Below are positions 18,789-27,889 of a stretch of 64,000 nucleotides of DNA, piece by piece; within the stretch, counting starts at the first letter, position 1; each line of letters begins with the position of its first letter. The DNA is from Oxalobacter paraformigenes (GTDB lineage: Bacteria; Pseudomonadota; Gammaproteobacteria; Burkholderiales; Burkholderiaceae_D), in NCBI RefSeq assembly GCF_000158475.2, contig NZ_KI392031.1, forward strand, positions 354,478 through 418,477, given 5' to 3'. The position numbers were made by a program, and so were the translations under genes. The notes under the pieces were generated by a model that was not told where the DNA came from, ran no database searches, and worked only from the letters and a program-made list of their open reading frames with translations.

Positions 18789-19166
18789 ATCCCCGTTTTT
18801 GGGATTGCGGTATTTTTTTCAAAGTCCGCAAGCCCCGGTTTTTTGCCTGAAGGTTTTCCGGAGAGGGCGGCCTGTTTTGGAGTCGTCGAAAAGGGCAGGG
18901 CTTGCCAGGCCAGGCAAGGGAGGGGCCTTATCGGGAGTGCCGCCGCTTGCGGGGGTAAAAGCGGAATGGACAGAAAAACGGCGCCGGACGTTTTGGAGGC
19001 AACCGGTGGCGTTTGCAGACCGCTTCTGTCCGTAAGCGGCGACGCCTTGTCTGCCTTTTGTCGCCGGTTTGGTCAGGCAGGGCAAGCTTCTTTTTTCCAA
19101 TTGTAGAATATCCGGTTTTCTTCCATAATGGGATGGACGAAGCGGACAGGGTGGGGAGAAGCGGAA
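18789..19166. other. Intergenic stretch before the eCIS-like pair
   Basis: These 378 bases have no convincing frame. The AT-richer end (19080-19125) probably contains the promoter for the two following genes. Nothing else was recognised. Confidence 0.45.
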
Positions 19167-19547
19167 ATGATCTTCAACAGGGAATTTGAATTCACCTTGC
19201 CGCGCGGATTTATCGATAGCCAGGGCAAGGTGCATAGGAAAGGCCTCATGCGGTTGGCGACGGCAGCGGATGAAGTCGTTCCGATGAGAGATTTCCGGGC
19301 GCAGCAGAATCCCGCTTATCTGCCGGTTCTTGTGCTTGCGCGCGTCATTGTCCGGCTGGGGGAACTGCCGGAAATCAATGCCGGGGTTATCGAAAATCTT
19401 TTTACTGCCGATATGGCTTTTTTGCAGGACATGTATCGGCGGATCAACGAGATGGCCGGGGAACCTGTTGTCAATGGGGTTTGTCCCCAATGCGGATGCC
19501 ATCACAGGATACCCCTCGATTTTAACGACCTGAAAACGTTTTCATGA
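19167..19547 (+). CDS. eCIS/phage-tail assembly chaperone-like protein with Cys motif
   Basis: The 126-residue product (ATG at 19167 after GGGGAGAAG; the frame is open 13 codons further upstream) reads FEFTLPRGFIDSQGKVHRKG, LMRLATAADEVVPMRD, QNPAYLPVLVLARVIVRLGE, then NAGVIENLFTADMAFLQDMY, ending in VCPQCGCHH. From memory this matches the small tail or baseplate-hub assembly chaperone-like proteins (T4 gp51-like) found in extracellular contractile injection system clusters, which end in a CxxC zinc-ribbon-like motif. It overlaps the next gene by four bases (ATGA), so the two are coupled. No sheath, tube or spike gene is nearby. The family call rests on recalled pattern and needs a profile search. 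Confidence 0.65.
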   Translation: MIFNREFEFTLPRGFIDSQGKVHRKGLMRLATAADEVVPMRDFRAQQNPAYLPVLVLARVIVRLGELPEINAGVIENLFTADMAFLQDMYRRINEMAGEPVVNGVCPQCGCHHRIPLDFNDLKTFS

Positions 19548-19921
19548 ACAAGGAAATGGAAAAGAGGCCGGCTGCTCCGGCGTCCGGAAAGGACGAACCG
19601 GAACGGAAGGAAACAAAAGCCATACAGGCTTCCATTGAGGTTATCCTGCATACGCGGGTTAGCGGAAGATCGTTTCAGCCTGCACTTGGATGCCGCCTTT
19701 ACGATCCGGTAAACGTCTGGCTGGATGTGACTGACCGGGAACGGGCATGCGAGGAAGCGGCGGGGATAATCGGCGAATACGAGCCCAGGGCGGCAAATGT
19801 TCGCGTCGTTGTGGAAAGCGCTCAGGAAAACGGCAAACCGGATTTCCTGAAGGTTTCCTGGGTAGTGAAATCGACCGGACAATACGATGAACTGGTTGTG
19901 CCTTTTCCATTGAACAGCTAG
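19544..19921 (+). CDS. gp25/GPW-like baseplate wedge protein
   Basis: The 125-residue product has a ~25-residue charged N-terminal extension, then the gp25/GPW pattern: GRSFQPALGCRLYDPVNVWL, a helix ERACEEAAGIIGEYEPRAAN, and the strands VRVVVES, LKVSWVVKSTGQYDELVVPF. The arginine before a P.LG.RL segment, the YEPR motif and the final VPF are typical of the baseplate wedge protein shared by contractile phage tails, T6SS (TssE) and eCIS. It follows the chaperone-like gene with an ATGA overlap. On its own it cannot form an injection machine; it may be a relic, or may serve a cluster elsewhere. Confidence 0.7.
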   Translation: MNKEMEKRPAAPASGKDEPERKETKAIQASIEVILHTRVSGRSFQPALGCRLYDPVNVWLDVTDRERACEEAAGIIGEYEPRAANVRVVVESAQENGKPDFLKVSWVVKSTGQYDELVVPFPLNS

Positions 19922-20110
19922 ATTTTCCGGAACTTTACCGGCGTCTGTCTTGTCAATACCTCTTTTTTCGCGTTTGTGTTGCGTTTTTTCCGGTGAAGCT
20001 GTCACGTCTTTTTCATATCCCGCCTGTCATCTGTTCCTGCCTGAAGGCTTTCGTCCACAAGACGCCTGTCCCGACAGGACAATGCTCCATTTTTACGAAA
20101 GGATTCGATC

Positions 20111-20350
20111 ATGAACACTATTTCCCCGAAGCTCTGCCGGGCCATGCTGTTCGGCGGTTTGCCGGCCTGCATGATCGCGATGATTCTCTTCCGGGACCCT
20201 TCAAGCGAAGAGCCGACCCATGATATGCCGGGAGGGGCCAACCGGTTCATCAGCCGGAGCCGGACTGTCAGCATGCCCTTGCCCGTTGCCGAAAGGGGGA
20301 GCCGGTATACCGGACGCCGGGTGAGAAGCCGGTCGGTGAAAACGGTTTGA
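20111..20350 (+). CDS. Small single-span membrane protein, accessory patch paralogue 2
   Basis: The 79-residue product starts at an ATG with AAAGGATTCGATC in front. Residues 9-29 (LCRAMLFGGLPACMIAMILF) form one hydrophobic span resembling that of the 77-residue protein at 18491; the C-terminal half is Arg/Ser-rich and predicted cytoplasmic or disordered. No family is recognised. The pairing with the earlier paralogue on the other side of the eCIS-like genes is the only context. Confidence 0.55.
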   Translation: MNTISPKLCRAMLFGGLPACMIAMILFRDPSSEEPTHDMPGGANRFISRSRTVSMPLPVAERGSRYTGRRVRSRSVKTV

Positions 20351-20420
20351 CCGGGAGCGGACTTTCACCAGACATTACGGCAGGGGCATTTTATCTGCGG
20401 CAATGGAAAAGCGTTTGCCG

Positions 20421-20867
20421 TCACAGCGCCTGTTTCAGGTAAACCATATCGGTCAAGAGCACGCCTTCCTCGAAAACGGGTTCCGGATAATGGTCGGTAA
20501 AAAAACCGGCAACCCGGTGGGAAAAAACAAAACCGCATTGTTCATAGAACCGGAGGGTTTTCGGAAAATCGCCTGTGCCGACCTGCATGACGGAAAACCG
20601 GTCGCGGTAAACGTCCAGGACATGCCGGATCAAGGCTGTGGCGTATCCCCGGTTTCGCGCGGTTTCCTCTGTCGCCAGATTTTTCAGCTCGCACACCGTT
20701 TCGCTTTCGGCGGTCACGACGCAAACGCTTTTCAATTCGCCCGAGTCGTACAGGGCAAAAAGATCGCCGCGGTCAAGATACCGGCCGATCATGCCCTCGT
20801 CCGGGTCGGCGATCAGGAGCAGGGGAAGAAAGCGGCGTTTGTCTTCGGCGATGCGTTCGATGCGCAT
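20421..20867 (-). CDS. GNAT-family N-acetyltransferase
   Basis: The 148-residue product has the GNAT order: a mixed N-terminal region, a central strand LKSVCVVTAES, then LKNLATEETARNRGYATALI, in which RNRGYAT is the acetyl-CoA pyrophosphate-binding motif A, followed by VMQVGTGDFPKTLRFYEQCG and FVFSHRV, the usual C-terminal half. It transfers an acetyl group from acetyl-CoA to an unknown amine. No clear ribosome site is seen before the ATG. It is not obviously in an operon. Confidence 0.85.
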   Translation of the reverse strand: MRIERIAEDKRRFLPLLLIADPDEGMIGRYLDRGDLFALYDSGELKSVCVVTAESETVCELKNLATEETARNRGYATALIRHVLDVYRDRFSVMQVGTGDFPKTLRFYEQCGFVFSHRVAGFFTDHYPEPVFEEGVLLTDMVYLKQAL

Positions 20868-21290
20868 GGAGGTGTCGATAAGGTGCCGGGAAAAGATGCC
20901 CGGATGGTTAGAAGGTTCCGGACAGGATCATATACCGGATTTTCCTGAAAGCGAAGCCATGACGGATGGAAAAGCGGCTGGCTGACGGGATGGCGTACGC
21001 TGAAACGGGTAAAGGCCAGCGTGTATCGGGCTATTTTTCGCAAGCGCGGCTTGGGAGTCCCGGGCGTGCGGGGTTTTCCCTCTGGAGAGGCCGGGCCCGC
21101 TCACCCTTCCGGGATTTTGCCGGTTGACGCCGTTCGCAGGCTGGGAACCGGTCGGAAAAGAGGACAGGACATGGCGTGCCCGCTAAAACCGGAAAGGGGA
21201 TTTCAGGGAAACGCGTCCCAGACAGGCGATTGCCCGGGAACAAATGCGGCCGGACGCCTTTTTGCGGCGATTTTGAAACAGGGGAAAATG
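20868..21290. other. Intergenic stretch
   Basis: These 423 bases lie between the 5' end of the acetyltransferase gene and the terminator of the decarboxylase gene. Open frames on both strands lack ribosome sites and are compositionally poor. Nothing else was recognised. Confidence 0.45.
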
Positions 21291-21319
21291 AAAAAACGGG
21301 ACATTGTGTCCCGTTTTTT
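21291..21319. terminator. Strong bidirectional terminator after the decarboxylase gene
   Basis: A perfect 13-bp stem (AAAAAACGGGACA / TGTCCCGTTTTTT) with a TTG loop has T runs on both strands. It lies 14 bases from the decarboxylase stop codon. Confidence 0.85.
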
Positions 21320-21333
21320 GAATGGCCGGATGC

Positions 21334-23595
21334 CTAGACGCATTCCTTTTTGACGCAATCGACGAAATATTCCCATTTGCCGTTCTTTTCCTGCCGGATC
21401 AGGCCGTGGACGTCGGTTTCAAATCCCGGGAAGCGGTCGTTGAAATCGCGGGCGAATTTCAGGTAATTGACGATCGTCCTGTTGAAGCGTTCGCCCGGAA
21501 TCAGAAGCGGGATGCCCGGCGGATAAGGGGTCAGCAAAATGGACGTGACGCGGCCTTCAAGTTCGTCGATCGGCACCCGCTCGATTTCGCGGTGGGCCAT
21601 TTTGGCGTAGGCGTCCGACGGTTTCATGGCCGGGCTCATGTCGGAGAGATACATTTCGGTCGTCAGGCGGGCCACATCGTTTTCGCGGTAGAAATCGTGG
21701 ATTTTCTGGCAAAGGTCGCGCAGGCCGAGCCGTTCATAGCGCGGATACGCGGCCGCGAATTCGGGCAGGATGCGCCAGATCGGCTGGTTCTTGTCGTAAT
21801 CGTCCTTGAATTGCTGGAGGGCGGTCACGAGCGTGTTCCAGCGGCCCTTGGTGATGCCGATGGTGAACATGATGAAAAAGCTGTACAGGCCGCATTTTTC
21901 GACGATGATGCCGTTTTCCGCCAGATACATCTTGACGATGGAAGCTGGAATGCCGGTTTTCTCGAATTCGCCGGCAAGCGACAGGCCGGGGGTGATGACC
22001 GTTGCCTTGATCGGGTCAAGCATGTTGAACCCGGGGGCGATGTCGCCGAAACCGTGCCAGGTGTCTTCCGCTTTCAGTATCCAGTCTTCGCGCTGGCCGA
22101 TGCCGTTTTCGGCAAAATCGTCCGGGCCCCAGACTTCGAACCACCAGTCCTTGCCCCATTCCTTTTCGATTTTTTTCATCGCGCGGCGGAAGTCCAGCGC
22201 TTCGAGAATGGATTCCTCGACCAGCGCCGTGCCGCCCGGCGGTTCCATCATGGCGGCGGCCACGTCGCAGGACGCGATGATCGCGTACTGGGGCGAGGTG
22301 GACGTGTGCATCAGGAAGGATTCGTTGAAAATGTTCTGGTCGAGTTTGACTTCTTCCGATTCCTTGACGAGGATTTGCGAAGCCTGCGACAGGCCGGCCA
22401 GCAGCTTGTGCGTGGACTGCGTGGAAAAAATCATCGATTGTCTGGCGGGCGGACTGTATTTGCCGATGGCATGCATGTCGCGGTAAAAATCGTGGAAAGC
22501 GGCGTGCGGCAGCCAGGCTTCGTCGAAGTGAAGCGTGTCGATTTCGCCGTCCAGCATGGTTTTGATTGTTTCGACGTTATAGACGATACCGTCGTAAGTC
22601 GATTGGGTGATGGTCAGGATGCGCGGTTTTTTGTTCACCGCGTCCCGGGCGAACGGGTTGGCCTCGATTTTTTTCCGGATGTTTTCGGGCTCGAATTCCG
22701 CTTTCGGAATCGGGCCGATAATGCCGTAATGGTTGCGCGTGGGCATCAGGAAAACCGGAATGGCGCCGGTCATGATGATGGCGTGCAAAATCGACTTGTG
22801 GCAGTTGCGGTCAACGACGACGATATCGCCGCTGGCGATGGTGGAATGCCAGACGATCTTGTTGGACGTCGAGGTGCCGTTTGTGACGAAATAGCAGTGA
22901 TCGGCATTGAAAATGCGGGCGGCGTTGCGTTCGCTCTGGGCGACCGGGCCGGTATGGTCCAGCAGTTGCCCCAGTTCCTCGACCGCGTTGCAGACGTCGG
23001 CCCGCAGCATGTTTTCACCGAAGAACTGGTGGAACATCTGGCCGATCGGTGATTTCAGGAAAGCGACGCCGCCGGAGTGGCCCGGACAGTGCCAGGAATA
23101 GGAGCCGTCCTGCGCGTAATGCATCAGGGCGCGGAAAAACGGCGGGGCCAGTCCGTCCAGATAGGTTTTCGCCTCGCGGATGATATGCCGCGCGACGAAT
23201 TCCGGCGTGTCCTCGAACATGTGGATGAAGCCGTGCAACTCGCGCAACAGGTCGTTCGGGATATGCCGGGACGTGCGGGTTTCGCCATAAAGATAGATCG
23301 GGATGTCGGCGTTCTTGCTGCGGATTTCGGTCACGAAGGCGCGCAGGGGTTTCAGGGCCTCGTTGATTTCTTCTTCACTGCCTTCGCCGAATTCCTCGTC
23401 GTCGATGGACAAAACGAAAGCGGATGCGCGCGACTGCTGTTGCGCGAACTGCGAAAGGTCGCCATAGCTGGTGACGCCCAGGACTTCCATTCCTTCATCT
23501 TCCATCGCTTTGGCCAGCGCGCGGATACCCAGTCCGGAAGAATTCTCGGAACGGTAGTCTTCGTCGATGATGACGATAGGAAAGCGAAATTTCAT
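21334..23595 (-). CDS. Orn/Lys/Arg decarboxylase (fold type I, inducible type)
   Basis: The 753-residue product matches bacterial lysine/arginine/ornithine decarboxylases in size. It has an N-terminal wing domain (residues 1-125, including VIIDEDYRSENSSGLGIRAL), the PLP domain with HCPGHSGG and the Schiff-base lysine at residue 397 in STQSTHKLLAGLSQ, and a C-terminal domain with LLTPYPPGIPLLIPGERF. It decarboxylates a basic amino acid to a polyamine or diamine, consuming a proton, as in acid resistance or polyamine supply. Which amino acid is used cannot be decided from motifs. The ATG at 23595 was chosen because GGAG lies eight bases upstream; a TTG at 23607 is a weaker alternative. No antiporter gene is adjacent. 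Confidence 0.92.
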   Translation of the reverse strand: MKFRFPIVIIDEDYRSENSSGLGIRALAKAMEDEGMEVLGVTSYGDLSQFAQQQSRASAFVLSIDDEEFGEGSEEEINEALKPLRAFVTEIRSKNADIPIYLYGETRTSRHIPNDLLRELHGFIHMFEDTPEFVARHIIREAKTYLDGLAPPFFRALMHYAQDGSYSWHCPGHSGGVAFLKSPIGQMFHQFFGENMLRADVCNAVEELGQLLDHTGPVAQSERNAARIFNADHCYFVTNGTSTSNKIVWHSTIASGDIVVVDRNCHKSILHAIIMTGAIPVFLMPTRNHYGIIGPIPKAEFEPENIRKKIEANPFARDAVNKKPRILTITQSTYDGIVYNVETIKTMLDGEIDTLHFDEAWLPHAAFHDFYRDMHAIGKYSPPARQSMIFSTQSTHKLLAGLSQASQILVKESEEVKLDQNIFNESFLMHTSTSPQYAIIASCDVAAAMMEPPGGTALVEESILEALDFRRAMKKIEKEWGKDWWFEVWGPDDFAENGIGQREDWILKAEDTWHGFGDIAPGFNMLDPIKATVITPGLSLAGEFEKTGIPASIVKMYLAENGIIVEKCGLYSFFIMFTIGITKGRWNTLVTALQQFKDDYDKNQPIWRILPEFAAAYPRYERLGLRDLCQKIHDFYRENDVARLTTEMYLSDMSPAMKPSDAYAKMAHREIERVPIDELEGRVTSILLTPYPPGIPLLIPGERFNRTIVNYLKFARDFNDRFPGFETDVHGLIRQEKNGKWEYFVDCVKKECV

Positions 23596-24183
23596 CGCAA
23601 TCTCCAAGTGTGACGGTGGGAAAAGGCAGCGGGCATCCCCTTGTTCTGCCAGGTTTTTTCGGGGGGTCGGCCATGCCGGAAATTTTGTCCCGAATTATAC
23701 GTTATCTGGATTTTTTTGCATTTTTTATTCCCGTTTTCAGTGAAATGGCGGGCCAGCAAAACAACACCTTTCCGACAGGGACCGAAAGACCGGGGACGCC
23801 CAATGTCATGAGGATTGCCTGGAGGAAATTTTTTGTAAAAATCAATAAATTGGATAAGGGTATATGAATGGCCGGTTTGGCGTGGCCGGCTGTTTTCCCG
23901 CAAGGGATGGACCCGGCAACACGGCGTTTTCATAAAGGAAGCCGTCCCGATACCGGTCGATACGGGAGTGCCGTTCCGCCCGCATGCCGGTTCGCCGGCA
24001 AAAGGGCGGCCGCTAAAGGAATGGCGGACTCATCATGCCGTATGCGGCGCTCCGTCTGGAAAGCGGGCAAAAATGCGGGGAACGCGTTTTATGAAGGTTT
24101 TCCGAAGCGGGCAAAACGTGATGGAGCCGGACTTTTTCCGGTAACGGAGAGAGGAAATGAGGATTTCCCGGGGGAATAAAGAT
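23596..24183. other. Intergenic stretch upstream of the decarboxylase gene
   Basis: This 588-base gap has an AT-rich part (23690-23870) likely to contain the leftward decarboxylase promoter. Frames further right lack ribosome sites. Nothing else was recognised. Confidence 0.45.
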
Positions 24184-24208
24184 AGGGGCGCAGATGAACT
24201 GCGCCCCT
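24184..24208 (-). terminator. Probable terminator of porin 1
   Basis: A 10-bp stem AGGGGCGCAG / CTGCGCCCCT with a 5-base loop lies downstream of the porin stop on the minus strand. The tract after it (ATCTTTATTCC) is only partly T-rich, so efficiency is uncertain. Confidence 0.55.
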
Positions 24209-24282
24209 TGGGGAGTCGCGACACCGGAAACCGGGCGGGAGCCCCCTTTTCCGTGGCGTAAGCCACTGGAAACGGTCAGCGC

Positions 24283-25380
24283 TCAGAACCGGTGGGTAAT
24301 GCCGATCTGCACGCCGGTGATGCTGTCTTCGTTATAGCCGCTGCCTCTGAAGAAATTGGAAATGGCTTCGTTTTCAAAGTCGGTGTAGGCCAGAATGCCA
24401 TATAAAGACGTTCTCTTGGACAGGTCGTAGATGTAACCGAGGCCGTACTGCTTCAGATCGGCCGAGCTGTTGTCGGCCCAGTAATTTCCGCCATCTTCTG
24501 CCGGGACGCCGCGGACGTCTTTGAGCTTGACGTAATTGAACGACGCTTTCAGGGTGCCGGGGCCGATGACATAGTTCAGGCCGACGAGCCAGCTGTTCAT
24601 GTCGGCTTTAAAGCCGTTGATCAGGGAAGAATCATCGGCGCCGCTATTTGATTCGCCGCCGTGACGCCAGCCTTTGTCTCTGGTTTTTTCGTAGGCGAGC
24701 GACAGTCTCAGCTTGCCCCAGCTGTAGGCGCCGCCCAGATTCCAGCGATACGAGTTGTTGGAGTCGTCCAGACGGCTCCAGTTGCCGAGCAAGGTGACCG
24801 GGCCGTTGTTGTACAGGATGGAACCGGCATAACCGTCGTTATCGGCGCCGGCCTGAACGAACGCGTTATTGGCGTCACTGCCCCGGGTATTCCGCCCCAG
24901 CGTGTAGGTGGCGCCGATCTGGAAGCCGGAAAGGTTCGGGCTGTCATAGCGCACCGTATTGGAAATGCGGCTTGAGCGCTGGGTCGAATACGGCATGTTG
25001 GCGATACTGTCGTTGTCGAACGGGTCGAGCGTGCGCAGGGTTTCAGTCGGCAGTTCATTGACGCGTCCCAAACGGACAGTGCCGAAGGGGCCGCTGATGC
25101 CGACATTGGCGCCCCCGTCCCAATCGACTTCACCCAGATTGGTGCCGTCGTTCAGATTGATCCGCTTTTCCAGCAGGAAGAGGGCCTTGTATCCGTTACC
25201 CAGGTCTTCAGTGCCTTTGAAACCGATACGGCTTTCGTGGTTGTTGCCCATTTCCACGTCAGAACCGGTTTCCTTGATGAAGCCGGTATCCACGAGACCG
25301 TAAATGGTCACGTTGCTCTGGGCGTGCGCCGCACCGGCGAATGTCCCGGCAAGCGCGAGAGCGAATAAGGTTTTCTTCAT
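24283..25380 (-). CDS. Outer-membrane porin, Gram-negative trimeric type (porin 1)
   Basis: The 365-residue product has a signal peptide MKKTLFALALAGTFAGAAHA cleaved before QSNVTIYGLVD. It shows the 16-strand general-porin pattern of Burkholderiales: RIGFKGTEDLGNGYKALFLLEKR early on, GPFGTVRLGR, and a C-terminal strand ending in GITHRF with the terminal Phe needed for BAM recognition. It forms diffusion channels in the outer membrane. The start was set at the ATG at 25380, preceded by CGGAGAAACA; an upstream extension to 25422 lacks a ribosome site. A second intact porin, a broken porin and a half-porin lie upstream in the same orientation. Confidence 0.92.
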   Translation of the reverse strand: MKKTLFALALAGTFAGAAHAQSNVTIYGLVDTGFIKETGSDVEMGNNHESRIGFKGTEDLGNGYKALFLLEKRINLNDGTNLGEVDWDGGANVGISGPFGTVRLGRVNELPTETLRTLDPFDNDSIANMPYSTQRSSRISNTVRYDSPNLSGFQIGATYTLGRNTRGSDANNAFVQAGADNDGYAGSILYNNGPVTLLGNWSRLDDSNNSYRWNLGGAYSWGKLRLSLAYEKTRDKGWRHGGESNSGADDSSLINGFKADMNSWLVGLNYVIGPGTLKASFNYVKLKDVRGVPAEDGGNYWADNSSADLKQYGLGYIYDLSKRTSLYGILAYTDFENEAISNFFRGSGYNEDSITGVQIGITHRF

Positions 25381-25890
25381 TGTTTCTCCGAATGGATGTC
25401 TGAGAGCTGCCTGGCTGTTCATGAGCGTTTGCGGACACTTTTTGCGTGTTCGCGTCCTTGTCCGGTTCCCATGATCGGGGAGGTTTCAATGCCGTGTTTT
25501 GATAAAAAACGAATGAAGGGAACGTTGGGAGAGATGTGTTGTTTTTACGTCAGCCGCCGGGCCGCAAGAGACGATTTCCGGCAAGCGTCCCGATCAGGCG
25601 GATTCCTCCGCCGGTATGGCGGTGCGCCGGAAGGCAGGGGACGGGAGCGGTTTTTCGATGGCCGCTCTTTACGGGCCGGCCGGAAGGAGTCCTGTCACGA
25701 CGGGCCGGGTTCGACCGGTTTTTGCGGATCAGACGGCGGGGTCAGGGGACGGCGCCGGCTGGTACCGGACGGGGCATAACGCTGCGTGTGCGGCGCCTGT
25801 TCTCCAGAAAGAAAAGAAGAGCGCTTGCCTGTAACGGGTTTTTCGTCCTTGCTTTGGGCCAGACGGGAGTATCGTCTGGCCGGAAAGCGA
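25381..25890. other. Intergenic stretch upstream of porin 1
   Basis: These 510 bases should carry the porin 1 promoter and 5' leader (AT-rich at 25490-25520). No believable coding frame or known leader motif was found in the remainder. Confidence 0.45.
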
Positions 25891-25910
25891 AAACCCGCGA
25901 TAGCGGGTTT
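25891..25910. terminator. Small hairpin, possible terminator
   Basis: An 8-bp stem AAACCCGC / GCGGGTTT with a GATA loop lies between the two porin genes, downstream of porin 2. The A/T ends allow function on either strand, but the T runs are short. Confidence 0.45.
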
Positions 25911-25941
25911 CCTCTCGCAAGGCGGTCTCGCGCTGTTTAAG

Positions 25942-25975
25942 GGAAGGCACGCCACATCGTACTGGCGTGCCTTCC
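25942..25975 (-). terminator. Long hairpin downstream of porin 2
   Basis: A perfect 13-bp stem GGAAGGCACGCCA / TGGCGTGCCTTCC with an 8-base loop stands 31 bases after the porin 2 stop. No long T tract follows, so it could terminate transcription or protect the 3' end of the porin mRNA. Confidence 0.6.
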
Positions 25976-26006
25976 GGGCGGCACGGTTGCCGGAGCCTTG
26001 TTCCGT

Positions 26007-27062
26007 TCAGAACTTGTGGTTGATGCCGATCTGGACGCCGGTCACGCCGTCTTCCTCAAAACTCCTGCCGCGGAAGAACTGGGCGACCGCTTCGTCTTCA
26101 AAATCGGAATAGGCGAGCTGGCCGTACAGCGTAGTGCGTTTGGACAGGCTGTAGAAATAGCCGGCGCTGTATTTCTTGACGTCGCCGGAATCGTGATCGT
26201 TCCAGTAGGCAAGGCCTGAATTTTTGACGTCCTTGACTTTCATCCAGTTAAATGACGCGCCGACACGGTGCGCTCCGGTTTTGTAATCCGCCGAAAGAAT
26301 CCAGTTGTCCTGTGTGGAGCTGGAGGATTTCAGCTTGTTGCTGGAACTGCCCATTTTCCAGCCCTTGTCGTCGGTTCTTTCGTAGCCCAGACTGACCTTG
26401 ACGGGACCGAATTTGTAGGCGCCGCCAAGGCTCCAGACATGGGATTCGTTGGAATCGGACAGGCGGCTGTAGTTGGCGAGCAACAGCAGGGGGCCGTTGT
26501 CGTAGTTCAGGCCGACGGCAAAACCGTCGTTGTCGGCCTTGTTTTTGGTGACGTCGTCGTTGACATGCTGGGTATTCTGGCCGAGATAGTAACCGAGGGA
26601 GGCCCTGAAACCGCCAAAGCTTGGCGAGTCGTAACGGGCGACGTTGCTGATACGGCTGGTGCGCTGGGTGCCTTTCATCATGCTGCCGACGCCTTCCTGA
26701 TTGAACGGATCCAGACGCCGGAAGCTTTCGGTTTCGATTTCATTCATGCGGCCCAGACGGAGGGAACCGAAAGGCCCCTTGATGCCGACGTTGGAGGCGC
26801 CGTCCCATTCGGGGTCGCTTCCCTTGCCGTTCCACAGGTCAAGCCGCTGTTCCAGCTGGAAGGTGGCCGCGTAACCGCTGCCGAGGTCTTCGGTTCCGCG
26901 GAAACCGATACGGCTGTCGTTCCATTCGCCCATTTGCAGATCGGAACCCGTTTCCTTGATGTAGCCGGTATCGACGACCCCGTAAATGGTCACGTTGGTC
27001 TGCGCATGCGCCATGCCGGCGAAAGCGGCCAGCAGGGAAAGGGCAAGCAATTGTTTTTTCAT
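26007..27062 (-). CDS. Outer-membrane porin, Gram-negative trimeric type (porin 2)
   Basis: The 351-residue product starts with signal peptide MKKQLLALSLLAAFAGMAHA, then QTNVTIYGVVDTGYIKETGS. RIGFRGTEDLGSGYAATFQL, KGPFGSLRLGRMNEIE and the last strand VQIGINHKF mark it as a paralogue of porin 1. CTGGAGTGACAC precedes the ATG. Differences are concentrated in segments expected to be surface loops (for example the SSNKLKSSSSTQDN region). It probably arose by duplication with loop diversification. Confidence 0.92.
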   Translation of the reverse strand: MKKQLLALSLLAAFAGMAHAQTNVTIYGVVDTGYIKETGSDLQMGEWNDSRIGFRGTEDLGSGYAATFQLEQRLDLWNGKGSDPEWDGASNVGIKGPFGSLRLGRMNEIETESFRRLDPFNQEGVGSMMKGTQRTSRISNVARYDSPSFGGFRASLGYYLGQNTQHVNDDVTKNKADNDGFAVGLNYDNGPLLLLANYSRLSDSNESHVWSLGGAYKFGPVKVSLGYERTDDKGWKMGSSSNKLKSSSSTQDNWILSADYKTGAHRVGASFNWMKVKDVKNSGLAYWNDHDSGDVKKYSAGYFYSLSKRTTLYGQLAYSDFEDEAVAQFFRGRSFEEDGVTGVQIGINHKF

Positions 27063-27289
27063 GTGTCACTCCAGATAAAAATGAACGTTTCTGCGTTAAA
27101 GAGCTTGTTTTCTGTTTCGCTCACGTTCATCTAAACGGTTTCGTGTGACGGTTTTGTGACAATGGAAATGCCGGGTAAAAAGCCTTTTTTTCATGCGGAA
27201 AAAGGAGGGGAAGTGTGGCGGATTTGCATCGTTTGCCTTGTCGTGGTCTTGACAGGCGAGAAAGAGACGATGGACAGGCGCATCCGGGC

Positions 27290-27579
27290 GGAATGCGCTT
27301 TTCCGGAAAGGGACGCGCCTTCCCAATTGTGACGCCGTTTGGCATGCCGCCATTGACGAAAAACCGCCTTTCTAACTCGAAAATGGCGGCATAAGCGCTG
27401 CCGGGGGGTGCGGTCTTTAAAACCGATGCGGCGGCTGTTTTGCGGGCTCATTTTGAGATCGGAACCGGTTTCCTTGACCATAGCGGTGTCGAAAAACCAT
27501 ATAGGGTCACATTGGCCCGTGCCTGCGCCATGCCGGTGAAAATGGCCAGCGTGGATAGTGCAAGTCCATGTTTTTTCAT
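27290..27579 (-). pseudogene. Broken porin gene (porin 3 remnant)
   Basis: A start with signal peptide (MKKHGLALSTLAIFTGMAQA, then ANVTLYGF) is clearly a porin beginning, but the frame shifts after about 25-30 codons. The continuation DTAMVKETGSDLKMSPQNSR followed by RIGFK is in another frame, and a further shift is needed to reach a weak match to YKALFLLEKR. The reading dies after about 100 codons with no later strands. It is a truncated, frameshifted copy of the neighbouring porins. Confidence 0.75.
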
Positions 27580-27889
27580 GGAAAACTTCTGAAAAAGAAG
27601 GGACGGTCTTGTGGAGAATGCGTTGTTGGAACGTCGGCCTTTTGGGGGGGCAGCCTTCGCTTTTGCGGTTCCTGCCGCGTTCTTCACGAGTCTGTTACCG
27701 CATAAGTCGTGCCGCTTTTAAACAGTGGAAAGACAGGCAGGGAAAAAGGCTGTTCCGGAAAAAGAAGGGGAAAACAGGCCCCGCGAAAAGGGCGGGAAAG
27801 GGCGGACGCGGCTTTTGTCTGCCGCGACAGGCGCGGCAACCGTCTCCGGAACAGGCAGGCGACTGAACCGGAAAGCTTCCGGAAGAACC
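27580..27889. other. Intergenic stretch
   Basis: This short gap lies between the porin remnant and the PPOX-like gene. Purine-rich low-complexity sequence dominates (27720-27800). Nothing was recognised. Confidence 0.4.

Noticed and set aside
21322..23052. A 576-residue plus-strand frame opposite the decarboxylase
   Set aside because: It lies wholly antisense to a clear decarboxylase gene and shows no domain pattern of its own.
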